Assembly: GCF_004664715.2 (NCBI RefSeq)
Contig: NC_051070.1
Location: 47,750,456 to 47,814,455 of the forward strand
Source of the DNA: Peromyscus leucopus
Lineage: Eukaryota > Chordata > Mammalia > Rodentia > Cricetidae
Length of the DNA: 64,000 bases
Reading direction: 5' to 3'
The notes under the pieces are model-generated. The model saw only the letters and a list, made by a program, of their open reading frames with translations, was not told the origin of the DNA and did not search any database. Both the position numbers and the translations under genes were made by a program. This document shows, one piece after another, positions 33,598-44,249 of this stretch (positions within the stretch are counted from its first letter, which is position 1; each line of letters opens with the position of its first letter).

Positions 33598-34204
33598 ATT
33601 CATAGACTTTATAGTTATGAATGTATACACCTTTGACTAGTCCAGCGTCAGTCCTCATAGAGTCTTCGTGGTCATTCTTAGACCTGTAGAGAGTTTGTGT
33701 GGGAGTGTGTGGCCAAGAGCTGGGCTCCAGGCACCTCTTGTTTGAACTCTCAGCCTGGAAAATAGTGTCCCGTTTGCAGTTTCTAGACCGCTACGTGCCT
33801 TTTGCTGGCTTAAAGTGGCATCTACACACCTTGTTCCCAATTACAGTGTGTCTGTGCTGTGCCTCCTGGAGCAAGCTTGTTGGATCAGCTCTGCCCAGGC
33901 ACTGGTGCACCCACTGTCAATCTCCAGATCCGCGAGGGTGTCTTTAAACAGAAACACAATGATCAATGGACAGGAATTTTTATGACCAGAGCCTTATAGG
34001 AACCGAGCCCAGCATTTCCCCTAGGAACCGTGGTTCGGTGTTCGCTCATTAATTCAAGAAGAAAGCTACCTAGCATAACAAAGGCCGGCTAGATTTCCTT
34101 GTGAGGATTCCCGGAGGTTAGGCGAGGGGTCTCCCGGCCTCTTGGTCCACCGGGCGGTCCTTGCGCACCTGCTCCATTAACAGTTTCCCTGCTCTCTCCC
34201 ACAG

Positions 34205-35395
34205 AGGGGCACCACTGAGCCTTTCCTGAGGCTCCACAACCTGTACAGCACTCCTCGCTGCTCCAGGCAGGCTGCCTTGCCCCGGATGAGCCGCAGGGTA
34301 GCCAGCCAGCATTCCTACCCACTCAACCGCTTCTCTTCTGTGCCCTTCGACCCCATGGAGCGCCCCACCTCCCAGGCTGACCTGGAACTGGACTACAACC
34401 CTCCCCGGGTGCAGCTCAGCGACGAGATGTTCGTCTTCCAGGACGGGCGGTGGGTGAATGAGAACTGCCGCCTGCAGTCTCCTTACTTCTCGCCCTCGTC
34501 CTCCTTCCACCATAAACTGCACCACAAGAGGCTGGCCAGGGAGCACCTGCTGCAGGAGGAGAACAAGACTCTCCGGGATGAGAACCGGGCCCTGCGGGAT
34601 GAGAACAGGGCCCTCCGCAAGGAGAACAAGATGCTGCAGGTCTTTTGGGAAGACCACAAGGTCACCCTGGGCCACGAGGAGAGTCAGCCCCCCTCGCCGT
34701 TGCTGCACAAGGACACAGCCTCCCAGGAAGTCGTGAAGAAAGACAACGCCAACTTGCCTGTCCAGCGGAGCAAGGAGAACACCTTACACCTCATTCGAGA
34801 GGAGAACCGGGCCCTCCAGCAGTTGCTGGAGCAGAGGCAGGCCTACTGGGCCCAGGCAGAAGACAGTGGCGCTTCCGCCGAGGAGGGTAAGCCCACCTCC
34901 TCACCCAAGGAGGAGCCCCATAACCCTGGGCTCCTCCCAGACCAGAGCCCAGGCCTCTCCTCCCCATTTGAGGAGCCCAAAGGGCCCCCCACCACACAGG
35001 AGGACTCCAAGACCCTGCGCGCCCTGAGGGAGATGGTTAACAACTTGTCTGGGCCATCTGGGGAAGATGAGGGTCAGGTCGGCCCCAACCTAGCTGACAG
35101 CGCTCAGCTTTTGCAGCTGCTGAGGGAGATGAACCAGGCGCTGCAGGCCCTGCGGGAGGAGAACCGGTTGCTGCAGGAGGAGAACCGGGCTCTGCACGTC
35201 CTCCGTGACGTGCACCGCATCTTCCAGGAGGAGAACAAGGCCCTGTGGGAGAACAACAAGCTGAAGCTGCAGCAGTGCATGGTCATCGACACGATGACCG
35301 AGGTCACCGCCCGGATGGAGATGCTGGTGGAGGAGCTGTGTGCCTCGGCCTCGGCCAAGAACAACAAAGATCCCAAGAAGCCCAGCAGGGTCTGA
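34205..35395 (+). CDS. Cby2: Cby2 coding exon 3, main coiled-coil body (residues 53-448)
   Basis: This terminal exon encodes 396 residues and a TGA at 35393-35395. The acceptor at 34201-34204 (ACAG) follows a CT-rich tract with a plausible branch site (CATTAAC). Residues about 114-138 ([20 protein letters not shown] followed by RWVNE) match the chibby-family segment seen in CBY1, with its conserved Trp after an acidic/Gly pair. Residues about 161-204 form a Leu/Glu/Asn-rich coiled coil with ENRAL/ENK heptads. A Pro/Ser/Glu-rich linker (about 205-318) follows, then a second coiled coil (about 320-434) and a basic tail ending KKPSRV. No signal peptide or membrane segment is present. The protein is probably a cytoplasmic scaffold that dimerises through its coils. 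The local GC content is much higher than the flanks. Alternative internal starts (first exon-3 ATG at 34286) are unlikely given the upstream exons. Confidence 0.97.
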   Translation, partial: RGTTEPFLRLHNLYSTPRCSRQAALPRMSRRVASQHSYPLNRFSSVPFDPMERPTSQADLELDYNPPRVQLSDEMFVFQDGRWVNENCRLQSPYFSPSSSFHHKLHHKRLAREHLLQEENKTLRDENRALRDENRALRKENKMLQVFWEDHKVTLGHEESQPPSPLLHKDTASQEVVKKDNANLPVQRSKENTLHLIREENRALQQLLEQRQAYWAQAEDSGASAEEGKPTSSPKEEPHNPGLLPDQSPGLSSPFEEPKGPPTTQEDSKTLRALREMVNNLSGPSGEDEGQVGPNLADSAQLLQLLREMNQALQALREENRLLQEENRALHVLRDVHRIFQEENKALWENNKLKLQQCMVIDTMTEVTARMEMLVEELCASASAKNNKDPKKPSRV

Positions 35396-35575
35396 GGCCT
35401 TGGCAGCAGACACAGACACCAAGATCAAGCACGGCACACGAGGCCAGAGAGAACCCTCTGCCTTCCTCTGTCTTCCTCACCTTCGCCGCCCCCCGCCCAG
35501 TGCATGCCTGTAGACCAGCAGAGAAAGGACCATCCTACACCCAGAGACACAATAAAGGCAGAGGAGGCTGGGGCC
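35396..35575 (+). promoter_or_regulatory. Cby2: Cby2 3' UTR with AATAAA polyadenylation signal
   Basis: A consensus AATAAA lies at 35551-35556, about 155 nt after the stop codon, followed by G-rich sequence. Cleavage is expected near 35570-35580. The short 3' UTR is typical of testis-expressed genes. The cleavage point is an estimate. Confidence 0.75.
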
Positions 35576-35742
35576 AGCCAACACCAGCGTGGCATTTTGA
35601 CTTCTTCTCATCCTGCATCCTCCTTCCTCTGACTTCCTGCTTCCTGACCTCCTCTTTTCTCCTCCCTCCTCATCAACCTTACTCTTCAATCCCCTTTCCT
35701 CCTCTTTCAATTCCTGTACCTTTTCTCCCCTTCTACAGTAGA

Positions 35743-35848
35743 CTTAGCTGGGTGGAGTGGTACATTTCTGTATTCTTAGGACTCAGGAGGCTGAGGCAGG
35801 AGGATTGTGAACTTAAGGTCTATCTAAGCTACCATAGTAAAAAAGCAA
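35743..35848 (+). repeat. Proto-B1 (PB1)-like SINE
   Basis: AGCTGGGTGGAGTGGTACATTTC and GGAGGCTGAGGCAGGAGG, just downstream of the Cby2 polyadenylation site. Confidence 0.75.
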
Positions 35849-37010
35849 GGGACTGAGGGTGGGGCCCATGATATGGGATGATGGACAACGACTTTAGTCT
35901 TCAGAACAAAACTGAGCTGAGAGTCAGAGTTCCTCTAGACCTCTACCCATACTCATCAACATCCCCTACCAAAAGTTTATAAAAATTGATGCATCTACAT
36001 CGACTCATCATCAGCATGCAAAGTCCATAGTTTGTTAGGATTCTCTGGCTATGTTCCTTAGACAATGAGCCAAGAACAGTAACCCACCCATCTCCTGGAG
36101 CTCTTGGCATGTTGTGACCCTCAGCATCCTTAGAACCCTGTGTGGTGGGCACTGCCATCTCCAACAGACATGGAAAGAGGAATTCTAAGACCAGCACTGA
36201 TTGACAGGTAGGAAAGACAAGTGGGGACTTCTTCTGCAGACCAGGTCAGGCTCCTTCCACAAGACTCACTGCCAGTTTCCTAGTCTCTAAAAGTTAAAAG
36301 TGGTTTTGGTATCTGTTTTCCAGACTTAAGAACTTGACGAGTCTTATCCCCAAAGCAGCCTCGGAAATCCCAGAGGAGAGGGACAATATGAGGGGTTTTC
36401 CTCGAACTAGTGACGTGTTTACTCTGCACACAGGGTGGACAGTGATAGATGTACAGGAGGCAGCTAGTCATTTACTCTGCTCATGGCGCCAGAGTCTGAA
36501 AAATGGGAACTGGTTGTTGATGGGCCTCTCAGTCTTAGTACTTTTTCCTCCTCTTTTTTTTTAAATTAATTTATCATTCAGGGTATCATAAAATATCACA
36601 CCTGTTTGTCAATGTAATAACCCCAGCATGTGTGTGTGTGGGGGTTGAGGCGGGGGTTACTTTTGTCTTTTCATGAAACCAAATTAATTCTGTTATCCTA
36701 GACAACAGGAAGACAGAAGACACACTTTCCTAAAGTCTGTGTTCCCAATATTTAACTTGGATTAATCTGTATAACAGCAGTTGAATGTTGTCTCACGAGC
36801 TGAGAGTGCTCAGAGACCTTAATACTGTTTAGCCACGTCAAGTTTCTCTGTCGGGCAGAATCTAAATGGATGGAAAATAAGCCAGACAAGCCATAAGATG
36901 CCATTTTTATGGCATGGGGGAGATTTATTTCAGAACATTGCTTCCTTGTGCAGCACAGTGCAATCTGTCAGATTGCCAGCACTTCTGGTGGAACAGTGAG
37001 AGAGTTCACT
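35849..37010. other. No gene or repeat recognised
   Basis: Unique AT-rich sequence downstream of Cby2. The part 36540-36900 is repeat-poor. No coding frame is convincing. Confidence 0.4.
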
Positions 37011-37011
37011 G

Positions 37012-37193
37012 ATTTCTTTTTTAAAAAAATGTTTACTTATTTTATGTGCACTTGTGTTTTGTCTGCACGCATGTCTGTGTGTGTCAGACCTTGGAGTTAG
37101 ACAGTTGTGTGCTACCAGGTGCTGGGAATTGAACCCTGGTCCTCTGGAAGAGCAGTTAGTGCTCTTAACTGCTAAGCCATCTTTCTAGCTCCT
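37012..37193 (-). repeat. B2/B3 SINE
   Basis: TTTACTTATTTTATGTGC, GTGCTGGGAATTGAACCC and CTGCTAAGCCATCTTTCTAGC. Confidence 0.9.
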
Positions 37194-37541
37194 CACTGTT
37201 TACTCTTATAGGAAGGTTTCCTCTAGGCATCTGAGTTCTAGGCCTGCCTCTAAGTCCAACACTAGGCCCTTATTGAATAGCTGAAGCCTTCCCTTTGCAA
37301 GTAGATCTTGGGTCTGAGCCTCAAAGCTTTGCACTTGGAGAGTTAAACATTCCACCTTTCCTGTCTTTTATTCCTTGGCCATTGGCTTTGCTGGCTTTCT
37401 TGGTTGCTACAGTCAACTACTATTCTTTGCTGAGTTGGCTAGATCTTGTCCATATGATATCTAGCTGTAAGTTGAAGGTCAGGGTCAATAGAAAACATTC
37501 ACAGTCTAGCTAAGTAACAGAAACAGCAGCCCTAGAATTCA

Positions 37542-37600
37542 CCGGGGTGGGGGTGGGGGAGTGAGGGTGGGGTGGAGTGGGGTGGTGGTGGTGGTGGTAT
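37542..37600 (+). repeat. (GGGGT)n/(GGT)n G-rich tract
   Basis: Repeated GGGGTGGGG units, then (GGT)5. Confidence 0.85.
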
Positions 37601-37919
37601 TCTTACAGGGAAACCGTCTGTGTAAAGTGCATCATTTTATTACTTTCTGTTATTATAATGAAACAAAGCTATGTATTTATTTAAAACAAGTTTGTCTATA
37701 GTACAGCTGTAGAAATTCCTAGGGCATAGAGCTAGCCTCAGGCCAGCTCAGGTGAGGACTCATGGTGGGTGGCAGTTCAAGGGTAAAGTCCAGAGGAAAA
37801 GATCAAATGACTTTGCAGGAAGCCAAAGAAGCTGGGGCACAGCCTGCTTGTTCTTTTATAACAATCTTCTGGAGATCTAACCATAGGGTCCCACAAGACC
37901 TGAATCTTCCCAGGGGTCC

Positions 37920-38274
37920 TGTATCAGTGACTTTCCTGTTGCTGTGATAGAACACCATGACCAAGGCAACTTATAGAAGAATGCATTTTGGCTACTGGTT
38001 CCAGAGGAATATAGTCCATGATAGCAGGAGCAGCAGGCAGCAGGCATGGCCACAAGCATGGCTGCAGGCATAGGAAGCTGAGAGCTCACATCTCCATCAG
38101 CAAACAAAGCCAATCAAGTGGCTCAAGGATTTAAACTCTCCGATCTCTTCCCCCTGATGGGCCTCCTCCAGCAAGGTGCACTCCCCAAATCTCCCCAAAC
38201 AGTGCCACCAACTGGGAACCAAGTGTTCAAATGCTGAGCCCATGGGGGACATTCTCATTCACACCACCACAGGC
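37920..38274 (-). repeat. MT-type MaLR LTR
   Basis: TATCAGTGACTTTCCTGTTGCTGTG, ACACCATGACCAAGGCAAC, end CATTCACACCACCACAG. Confidence 0.75.
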
Positions 38275-38289
38275 CCCAGTGACCTGAGA

Positions 38290-38780
38290 CTCTCTCACTG
38301 TGATCTGTAACCAGACAGGAATTCACATCTCGGGAGGTCAAAACCCAAACAATCGTGGCCAGGAAATAAAAGAATGGAGAAGTATTTATGACCTTCAGCC
38401 AATAAGGAGAATATGGGGGTTATTTCCAAAGCAATCAAAAAAGACCCCTTAAAGGAAGCATGAGGATAGTTTTCTGTATCTATAGATAGATGAGTCTGTA
38501 CATATGGGAAAGTACTTTAGGGACAAGTGCATACCTGAGCATGCTCAGTTAAAGAGTATATTTCTGGGCATGCTCAATTTAAGGTCATAGTTCAAGCAAG
38601 AAATATGAAGTATTTCTTGGCATGCATAGCTCAAGGTTATGGAAGACATGTTCAAAAAGTTAAAGTGTTGGACACAGGAGCACTTGGGCACATGCAGAAT
38701 TTGTGACTTAAAAACATCAGACAGGAATGCCTGTGGGCATGCTCAGTTTTCTCCAAAAATCTTTTATTTTTTTATATCCA
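38290..38780. other. Unassigned segment with repeated GCATGCTCA motifs
   Basis: GCATGCTCAGTT-like motifs at about 38538, 38567 and 38738 (GCATGCATAGCTCAA at about 38620). Possibly a degenerate tandem within an LTR. Family unknown. Confidence 0.3.
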
Positions 38781-38793
38781 AAAACAAAAGGAA

Positions 38794-38981
38794 GCCGGGC
38801 GGTGGTGGCGCACGCCTTTACTCCCAGCACTCGGGAGGCAGAGCCAGGTGGATCTTTGTGAGTTCGAGGCCAGCCTGGGCTACCAAGTGAGCTCCAGGAA
38901 AGGCGCAAAGCTACACAGAGAAACCCTGTCTCGAAAAACCAAAAAAAAAAAAAAAACAAAAAAAAAAAAAACAAAAAAAAA
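38794..38981 (+). repeat. Young B1 SINE
   Basis: GCCGGGCGGTGGTGGCGCAC head, the GGCGCAAAGCTACACAGAG variant and an A-rich tail with C interruptions. Flanked by AACAAAAGGAA copies. Confidence 0.96.
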
Positions 38982-38999
38982 AAAAACAAAAGGAAATGA

Positions 39000-40550
39000 T
39001 CCTTTGAATGTGCTTTAATACAGGAATTGGTCCTTACATGTTCATGCCAAGCTTAGAGTTTAACATTCCTACCTTTTAAAGGTCCCACATCCCTTCATGT
39101 TGCCACTGTGGACACCAAACTTCCCCTTGGATGAAACATTCAAGCTCCATTTAAATGCTAACAGTCACCCTGAGCTTTGCCAAGTCCACAATGACAGTCA
39201 ATATCAGAAAGACTCTGAGGGAAGCCCTTAGTGATCGAATTCTACTCTTGAGTGCTTCTCTTTGCTCTGGAATTTCCATAAATGAAAGTGACCAGTCTCC
39301 ACGGAGTCAATGCTTGCCCAGTGTTATACTGGGAAGCATGGGAATCAGCGAGAAGATGATGATGATGGGATGAAGCGCCTGCCAGAGGAAGTTGGGTGAT
39401 CTCTAAGCACTTCGCAGTGAACAGTTTATTGTCTTCCAGTTGAGTTTCCCACGGGAAAGGGTTCACTGTGAAGCCAAGTCATTTTCATGCATTGCTGAGA
39501 GTTGCTGGAAATGGGGTTTCTTCCCATTCATAATTTGGAGCCCCTCAATTGGATGGTGTGTGTTTCAGCAAACTGAAAGTTTGTGCTTGGATCTCTCAAC
39601 TCTTCATTCACATGCAGGTCTTCTCCAACCTGGGCCCTTATCGGTTCCTTTTCATTTGTTCACTCCAACAAAGGCCTTTGTAACCAAGAACAAAGTTAGA
39701 GGCTGGTGACATTATTCTTTGTGCTGTCAAGACAAGTGGTGGCTTCATTTATGGCACTTTCTTTGTAAGTCTGCCTTTATTCTTTGCAGACAGCTTGGCC
39801 CATTTGCAAATTCTTCCCTTGGAAGCATGAAGTCCAAATCATTTGTTAAGAACTGGGCCCTTTGCTACTCAGAGAATGTCTCGTAAGCTACAGGAGGATT
39901 TCTTGGTGATCAGTTACTTTCTGTGGGTCGTTTTGGATGGTTCTCATCTTTACATTTCCTCCTCATCCACACAGTCACTTAATCATCATCTCCCCAGGCT
40001 CCCTAGACAGTCCTAGAAACCTTCCATTTCTCTCTATTTACTCTGGTCAAATCCAGTTCTGGCCTTTGTCATCTGCTGGGTGACAGCTGCAGCTATGAGT
40101 TGATCTTCCCTTAGAATTAGTTCTAGCCATTCTCCATGTTGTAACTAGACTGACTTTCTTAAATATGAAAATATAATCATGGTATTTCCTTCCTTAGAAT
40201 CCACCATTCTCTGTCCACGTCTTTCGGTTGAAACTTGACTATGGGTCTCTGGCTTAAGTGTAGATGTTACTTCGTTTTCTCCTGCCCTTCTGAAATCACT
40301 TACATCATTACTCCCAGGGTCCCACTGGAATTCTTTAAACAGTTCCAGATGCCACCCCTGACCCATGGAAGTAACAACTAGAGAGCACAAAGGTTCTTTT
40401 TCCTTCTAAGGACAGCTGGAGGTCTGAGGAAGTTGTACCTGAAGGAGTGAGAAAGGATAGTCCTAGGACTAAGTTATCTCAGCGTGACAGTCTTTGGAAA
40501 CCAGGTCTTTGAGAGATAATTGGCCTTAGATGAGGTCACAAGGGTGTTTT
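39000..40550. other. No gene or repeat recognised
   Basis: About 1.5 kb of unique sequence. Short open frames without recognisable product. Confidence 0.4.
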
Positions 40551-40639
40551 GATGGTGAACCTTCAATGCTAACTTGACTGAATTTAGAATCACCCAATCA
40601 CTCATTGAAAAAGTGAGTGCATCTCTAAATACAAAGATG

Positions 40640-41010
40640 CTTAGCTATCATGCTTAATCTTGAATATCAACTTGAGTTGAGAAGAGCCTGTAAGTTAGGA
40701 AAGCTGACCTCTGGATATGTCTGCGAGGGTATTTCCAGAAAGGATTAGCTGAGGGGAGAGCTCTACCCTGAGTGTGGGTGGTACTGGACATTTCAAAAAG
40801 AGGTAGGTTGGGGTGGGAAGAAGGCTAGCTGAGCATCCACATTCTCTTTTCTCAGTTTACTGGCCTGCTGTCGTGGGAACTTGTCCGCTCTGCCACACCT
40901 TCCATGACACGATGGATTTACACCCTCTAAAAACAAAAGCCAAAGTAAACATTCCCTCCCTCAAGTTGCTCTCTCAGGTATTTTGGTCATAGTAATGAAA
41001 AAATAATAAC
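40640..41010 (+). repeat. Old rodent repeat
   Basis: CATGCTTAATCTTGAATATCAAC start and a CCTCAAGTTGCTCTCTCAGG/TTTTGGTCATAG end, similar to 49868-50225 and 61088-61350. Name not assigned. Confidence 0.5.
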
Positions 41011-41810
41011 AGGTTTTGCTGGCTAGTCTTATGTTAACCTGACGCAAGCTAGAGTCATCAGAAATGAGGATCCTCAAATGAGAAAACATCTTCATAACAT
41101 CTGGCTGTAAGGCATTTTCTTAATTAGTGACTGATGGGGAAGGGCCCAGCCCATGGTGGGTGGTGCCATCTCTGAGCTGGTGGTCCTGGGTTGTTGATGT
41201 GAGACACTACTGCTCCTGGAAGCACTGATCTGCTCCTGAGAGGATGATGGGCATCAAAGACACTCCATATAGAGTTTGTCTTTTTCTTGACAAAACTGAC
41301 CTATTGGGCCAAGAACTGCCCTTGCCTGTCCTGCTGACAGTAAGCATGCTGTCCAATCCGGACAAGCAGGACACAAGGAAAAGCGACTGCTAAACCTTGC
41401 CAAGCCAGGGTAGGGCAGTCTTTCAAATTTTCCTGCTTCTGAAAATGGTCTGTCAGATATTCTAGGCCTGTAGCCAAAGTAGGATGCCCTAATGTTGCAG
41501 AGAAACATTGGGTGACTGACCAGGCAGTCAGCTGTTTCTGTCACTTCTCACATTTTCAGAAGTTGCTTGCTTGCGCTTCCTCTTTACTCGGGTAATATTA
41601 TTTTCCTTCTCATGTCTTTGATGGCGTGGAAGACCAGATAGTTACAGTACAACCCTCCCATATCAGTTAAGGGCATATTAGGTACAAGACTTAGACTCTT
41701 CAGGATAGGACAGCTGTTGGAGTAATCTCTGTAATTTGCCAGTTACCTATGGTCTGGTCATTTAGAATGTATTTTTGCTTGATGTTGTTCTTGTAGGTTG
41801 TAGTTCCCCC

Positions 41811-41955
41811 ATTTTTTTTTTTTAATTTTTTTACGAGACAGGGTTTCTCTGTGTAGCTTTGCGCCTTTCCTGGGACTCACTTGGTAGCCCAGGCTGGCCT
41901 TGAACTCACAGAGATCCGCCTGGCTCTGCCTCCCGAGTGCTGGGATTAAAGGCGT

Positions 41956-42017
<62 letters not shown>

Positions 42018-42031
42018 ACCACCACCCGGCC
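41811..42031 (-). repeat. B1 SINE carrying a (GCC)18(ACC)5 expansion
   Basis: Reversed B1 (GAGACAGGGTTTCTCTGTGTAG through GGGATTAAAGGCGTGC), with the GGTGGTGGCG head grown into a triplet array. Target-site duplications TGTAGTTCCC lie at 41799-41808 and 42032-42041. Confidence 0.95.
41958..42026. repeat. (GCC)18(ACC)5 trinucleotide array
   Basis: 18 uninterrupted GCC units (41958-42011), then ACC units to 42026. CGG on the opposite strand. It lies within the B1 head. Confidence 0.97.
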
Positions 42032-42153
42032 TGTAGTTCCCTTTTTGTTTATGTTATTACCTTTTCTTTCTTCTGGACAACACTTGATAATTGTTCCTAT
42101 TGTATATAGTTTTGTATTAGGATTAAAAACCTTATTTAGACAAAAAGAAGAAG

Positions 42154-42428
42154 TGTTGTGGGAATTTGCTCTATTCAGCCAATGGCTTTGGGTTAACAAG
42201 CCCTAGGGCATGATCTTGTCTGCATACATGACAGATTAAGAGCTGAGGGAGAGGGGTCACATGCTCTTGGATGATCCGAACCAGATCAAGCTGCAGAGAG
42301 CGGCCTGCAGTTGGTCCCCACTGCCCTTGGGCAGAACAGCAGCTGGATCAGCAGTGGCGTTTGCTTGTTCTGTATACGTGAGTGTGGTCCCCATTTTATT
42401 CCTTAATAAATAAGTCTTCTTCCCAACA
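42154..42428 (+). repeat. ERV LTR
   Basis: TG...CA ends, about 275 bp, AATAAA near the 3' side. Confidence 0.65.
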
Positions 42429-42711
42429 TCCATGAATTTCTCCAATTACTGGATTCTGTAAGAAAGCAGGCTGAACAAGCCATTGTGAGCAAGCCAGTAA
42501 GCAGCAGCAGCAACAGCAGCAGCACTATGGCCTCTGCATCCGCTCCTGCCTCCAGGTTCCTGCCCTGCTTGAGTTCCTATTCTGACTTCCTTCAATGATG
42601 GACAATGTGGAAGCATAAGCCACACACACCTTTTCCTCCTCAACTTGCTTTTGGTCATGGTATTTCATTAGAGCAATAGTAACCCTAACTAAGACACATG
42701 ATGTAACCCTA

Positions 42712-42845
42712 ACTAAGCCCTCATGATGGGACTAGTGCCCTTAGGAGACATCAGAGAGATGGCGCTGCCTCTGCTGTGAGCCAGGGGCTGTCTGTAAGCC
42801 AGGAAAGGCTCTCACCAGAACCCAGCCATTGGCACATGTTGGAGT
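42712..42845 (+). repeat. MaLR (MLT1/MST-like) LTR fragment
   Basis: GGGACTAGTGCCCTTAGGAGAC, AGAGATGGCGCTGCC, CTGTAAGCCAGGAAAGG, CTCACCAGAACCCAGCC. Confidence 0.6.
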
Positions 42846-43285
42846 CTGGTGGGCACCTGCCAGGATTCCCAGCTTCTTGGGTTCTGGAGCAGCGGCAGAC
42901 GGACAGTTTATTAACAAAGAGTGCTCCCAGGTTAGGAATTGAGCTAGAGGAGAGGTTGGAAGCTCAATGGCACCTGTGTCTCGTGGATTGTGACCTTTTA
43001 GGTTATTTGTGTAACAGTGAGAGGTTTGTGTTTGTTTTGTGCATGCTCTATTTTATCTTGGCCTCGAGGGTGACATGTTTTTTTTTTCCTCTACCAACTT
43101 GTTTCTATCATATTCTAATCCCTCCACCTTCTGTCCTATTTCTTCATCTATAAAGTGAAGACCTCCTATATCAATTACTTATTATACCATAACCCATCCT
43201 GAACTTAGCAAATAATTGCAATACCCATTTATTTAGCTCACAGGTCTGTAGCATGGCATATCAGACTGAGCTCACCTAGGAAGCT
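42846..43285. other. No gene recognised
   Basis: A 125-codon plus-strand open frame overlaps the preceding LTR fragment and has no recognisable product. Sequence around 43190-43280 resembles an old MaLR end but is too diverged to call. Confidence 0.35.
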
Positions 43286-43287
43286 GT

Positions 43288-43560
43288 AATCTTAGCCAGG
43301 TTCCCTAATGAGACCCTAATCTGGTTCAGAGATCTGACTCCAGAGGGAGTGCTGTGTGGTAGAAGGGAGCAAGCCATGGGGAGCAAACCAGTAAGTTGTC
43401 TTCCTTCCTGGCTTCCGCTTTAGTTCCTGCCTCCGCTTTCCCTTAGTGAGGCGGTGTTATTTGGAAGTTCAAGATGAAATCATCCCTTGGCTCCCCAAGT
43501 TGCTTTTGGTCACGCTCTTTACCACCGCAATAGAAAGCCCTGGCTAAGTGAGACTCTAGG
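43288..43560 (+). repeat. Diverged rodent repeat, family A-like
   Basis: AGCAAGCCATGGGGAGC, CTTCCGCTTTAGTTCCTGCC and CCCCAAGTTGCTTTTGGTCACG. Confidence 0.5.
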
Positions 43561-44249
43561 CAGGCGCTCTACAAACTGAGCCCCTCCCTCACTCCCTCCT
43601 GCTTCCTGAACATGCGCTTTCCCCTTTCTTCCTCAGATCTCTGAACCAGTTAGGGCCTCATCTACTCTTGCCTGAATGATGATGGTCAAATCTTAAGTTG
43701 ATCCATTTATTATTTTTACCCTGTTCCAGGTGAGCAAAATTAAACACATAGTCCTGGCCATGCCACAACCTTTCTCTGGTGCTTTTAATAGCTGATTATT
43801 TCTTTTAGTGAGCTTGCTCACTAGTACGTTGGGTTCAGCTGTGTAGACGTACTGATTCCTTCAGCTCAAACAGTGTCCATGCTCTGAGCAGCCTCACTGA
43901 CTCCCTCCCCACCCCACCCCACCCCTCATTCCATGTGGGCATCATTTATTACAGGTGCCATGATGTGGAAAGATGCATAGAAGAGAATCCAGGATGCGCA
44001 GGCCGCTCTCCTCAGGCCAGGTGGCTCATCTGCTCTCTTGCCTTGTGCAGAAGTAACACAGCTCCCTGGTTTTCTTTCTCTCCTCTTGTAATTCTCTGCA
44101 TCTAAAATCTTCCTTGAGCTTCTTTATGTGTTTGGATTCTTAATTATCCTTCAAGACTTGATTGGGAATCATTTATTTCAGGAATCCATCCTAGAAGTTC
44201 AAGGTTAGGCTAAGGATGATGCGTTTGCCCCTTCCCTTCATCTCTTCTG

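Larger units (their letters stand above)
26443..34204 (+). other. Cby2: Cby2 intron 2
   Basis: The 7.8-kb intron runs from gtaggg at 26443 to the ACAG at 34201-34204. It holds a MIR-like fragment, (TTTG)n, a (CTTT)n tract, two young B1 elements, a 47-bp triplicated minisatellite, a MaLR LTR and a muroid LTR-like repeat, all listed separately. No extra coding exon is recognised in it. Confidence 0.88.
26009..35395 (+). other. Cby2: Cby2 (Spert) gene span, coding exons 1-3
   Basis: The span runs from the start codon to the stop codon of chibby family member 2, formerly spermatid-associated protein (Spert/Nurit). The coding exons are 26009-26083 (25 codons), 26362-26442 (27 codons) and 34205-35395 (396 codons plus TGA). 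Both introns have GT...AG ends (donors gtatgg at 26084 and gtaggg at 26443; acceptors ending at 26361 and 34204) and both junctions are phase 0. The joined product is 448 residues, the length I recall for the human protein. Intron 1 is 278 bp and intron 2 is 7,762 bp. The family is expressed in spermatids; the exact molecular role is not settled. No lesion is visible, so the gene looks functional. Confidence 0.95.
41196..42428 (+). mobile_element. Class II ERV 3' fragment with LTR, nested
   Basis: The interior 41200-41810 is clearly homologous to 1380-2030 (for example TCTGCTCCTGGCAGCACTGAT versus ACTGCTCCTGGAAGCACTGAT, and CCATATGGAGTTT versus CCATATAGAGTTT). An LTR starting TGTTGTGGG at 42154 and ending CCCAACA at about 42428 follows, with CTTAATAAATAAG near its 3' end. 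The LTR body differs from the one at 2049. A B1 interrupts the interior. No coding capacity remains. Confidence 0.7.
41015..42692 (+). repeat. Rodent repeat family A, split by an ERV fragment
   Basis: The left half (GCTGGCTAGTCTTATGTTAA...GGTGGTCCTGGGTT) ends at about 41192. The right half resumes at about 42447 (TGGATTCTGTAAGAAAGCAGG) and ends AACCCTAACTAAGACAC. It is the outer layer of a three-layer nest. Confidence 0.8.

Noticed and set aside
34118..34708. 196-codon minus-strand open frame across Cby2 exon 3
   Set aside because: It is antisense to the GAG/CTG-rich coiled-coil codons, which read as stop-free Leu/Val-rich frames on the other strand. No start context or family match.
35090..35437. 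115-codon minus-strand open frame at the end of Cby2
   Set aside because: Same antisense effect over the second coiled coil.
35245..35856. 203-codon plus-strand open frame overlapping the end of Cby2
   Set aside because: Out of frame with exon 3, runs through the 3' UTR and into a PB1 SINE. Low-complexity product.
41900..42206. Poly-Arg, poly-Ala and His-rich frames
   Set aside because: They arise from the (GCC)n array within a B1 SINE.
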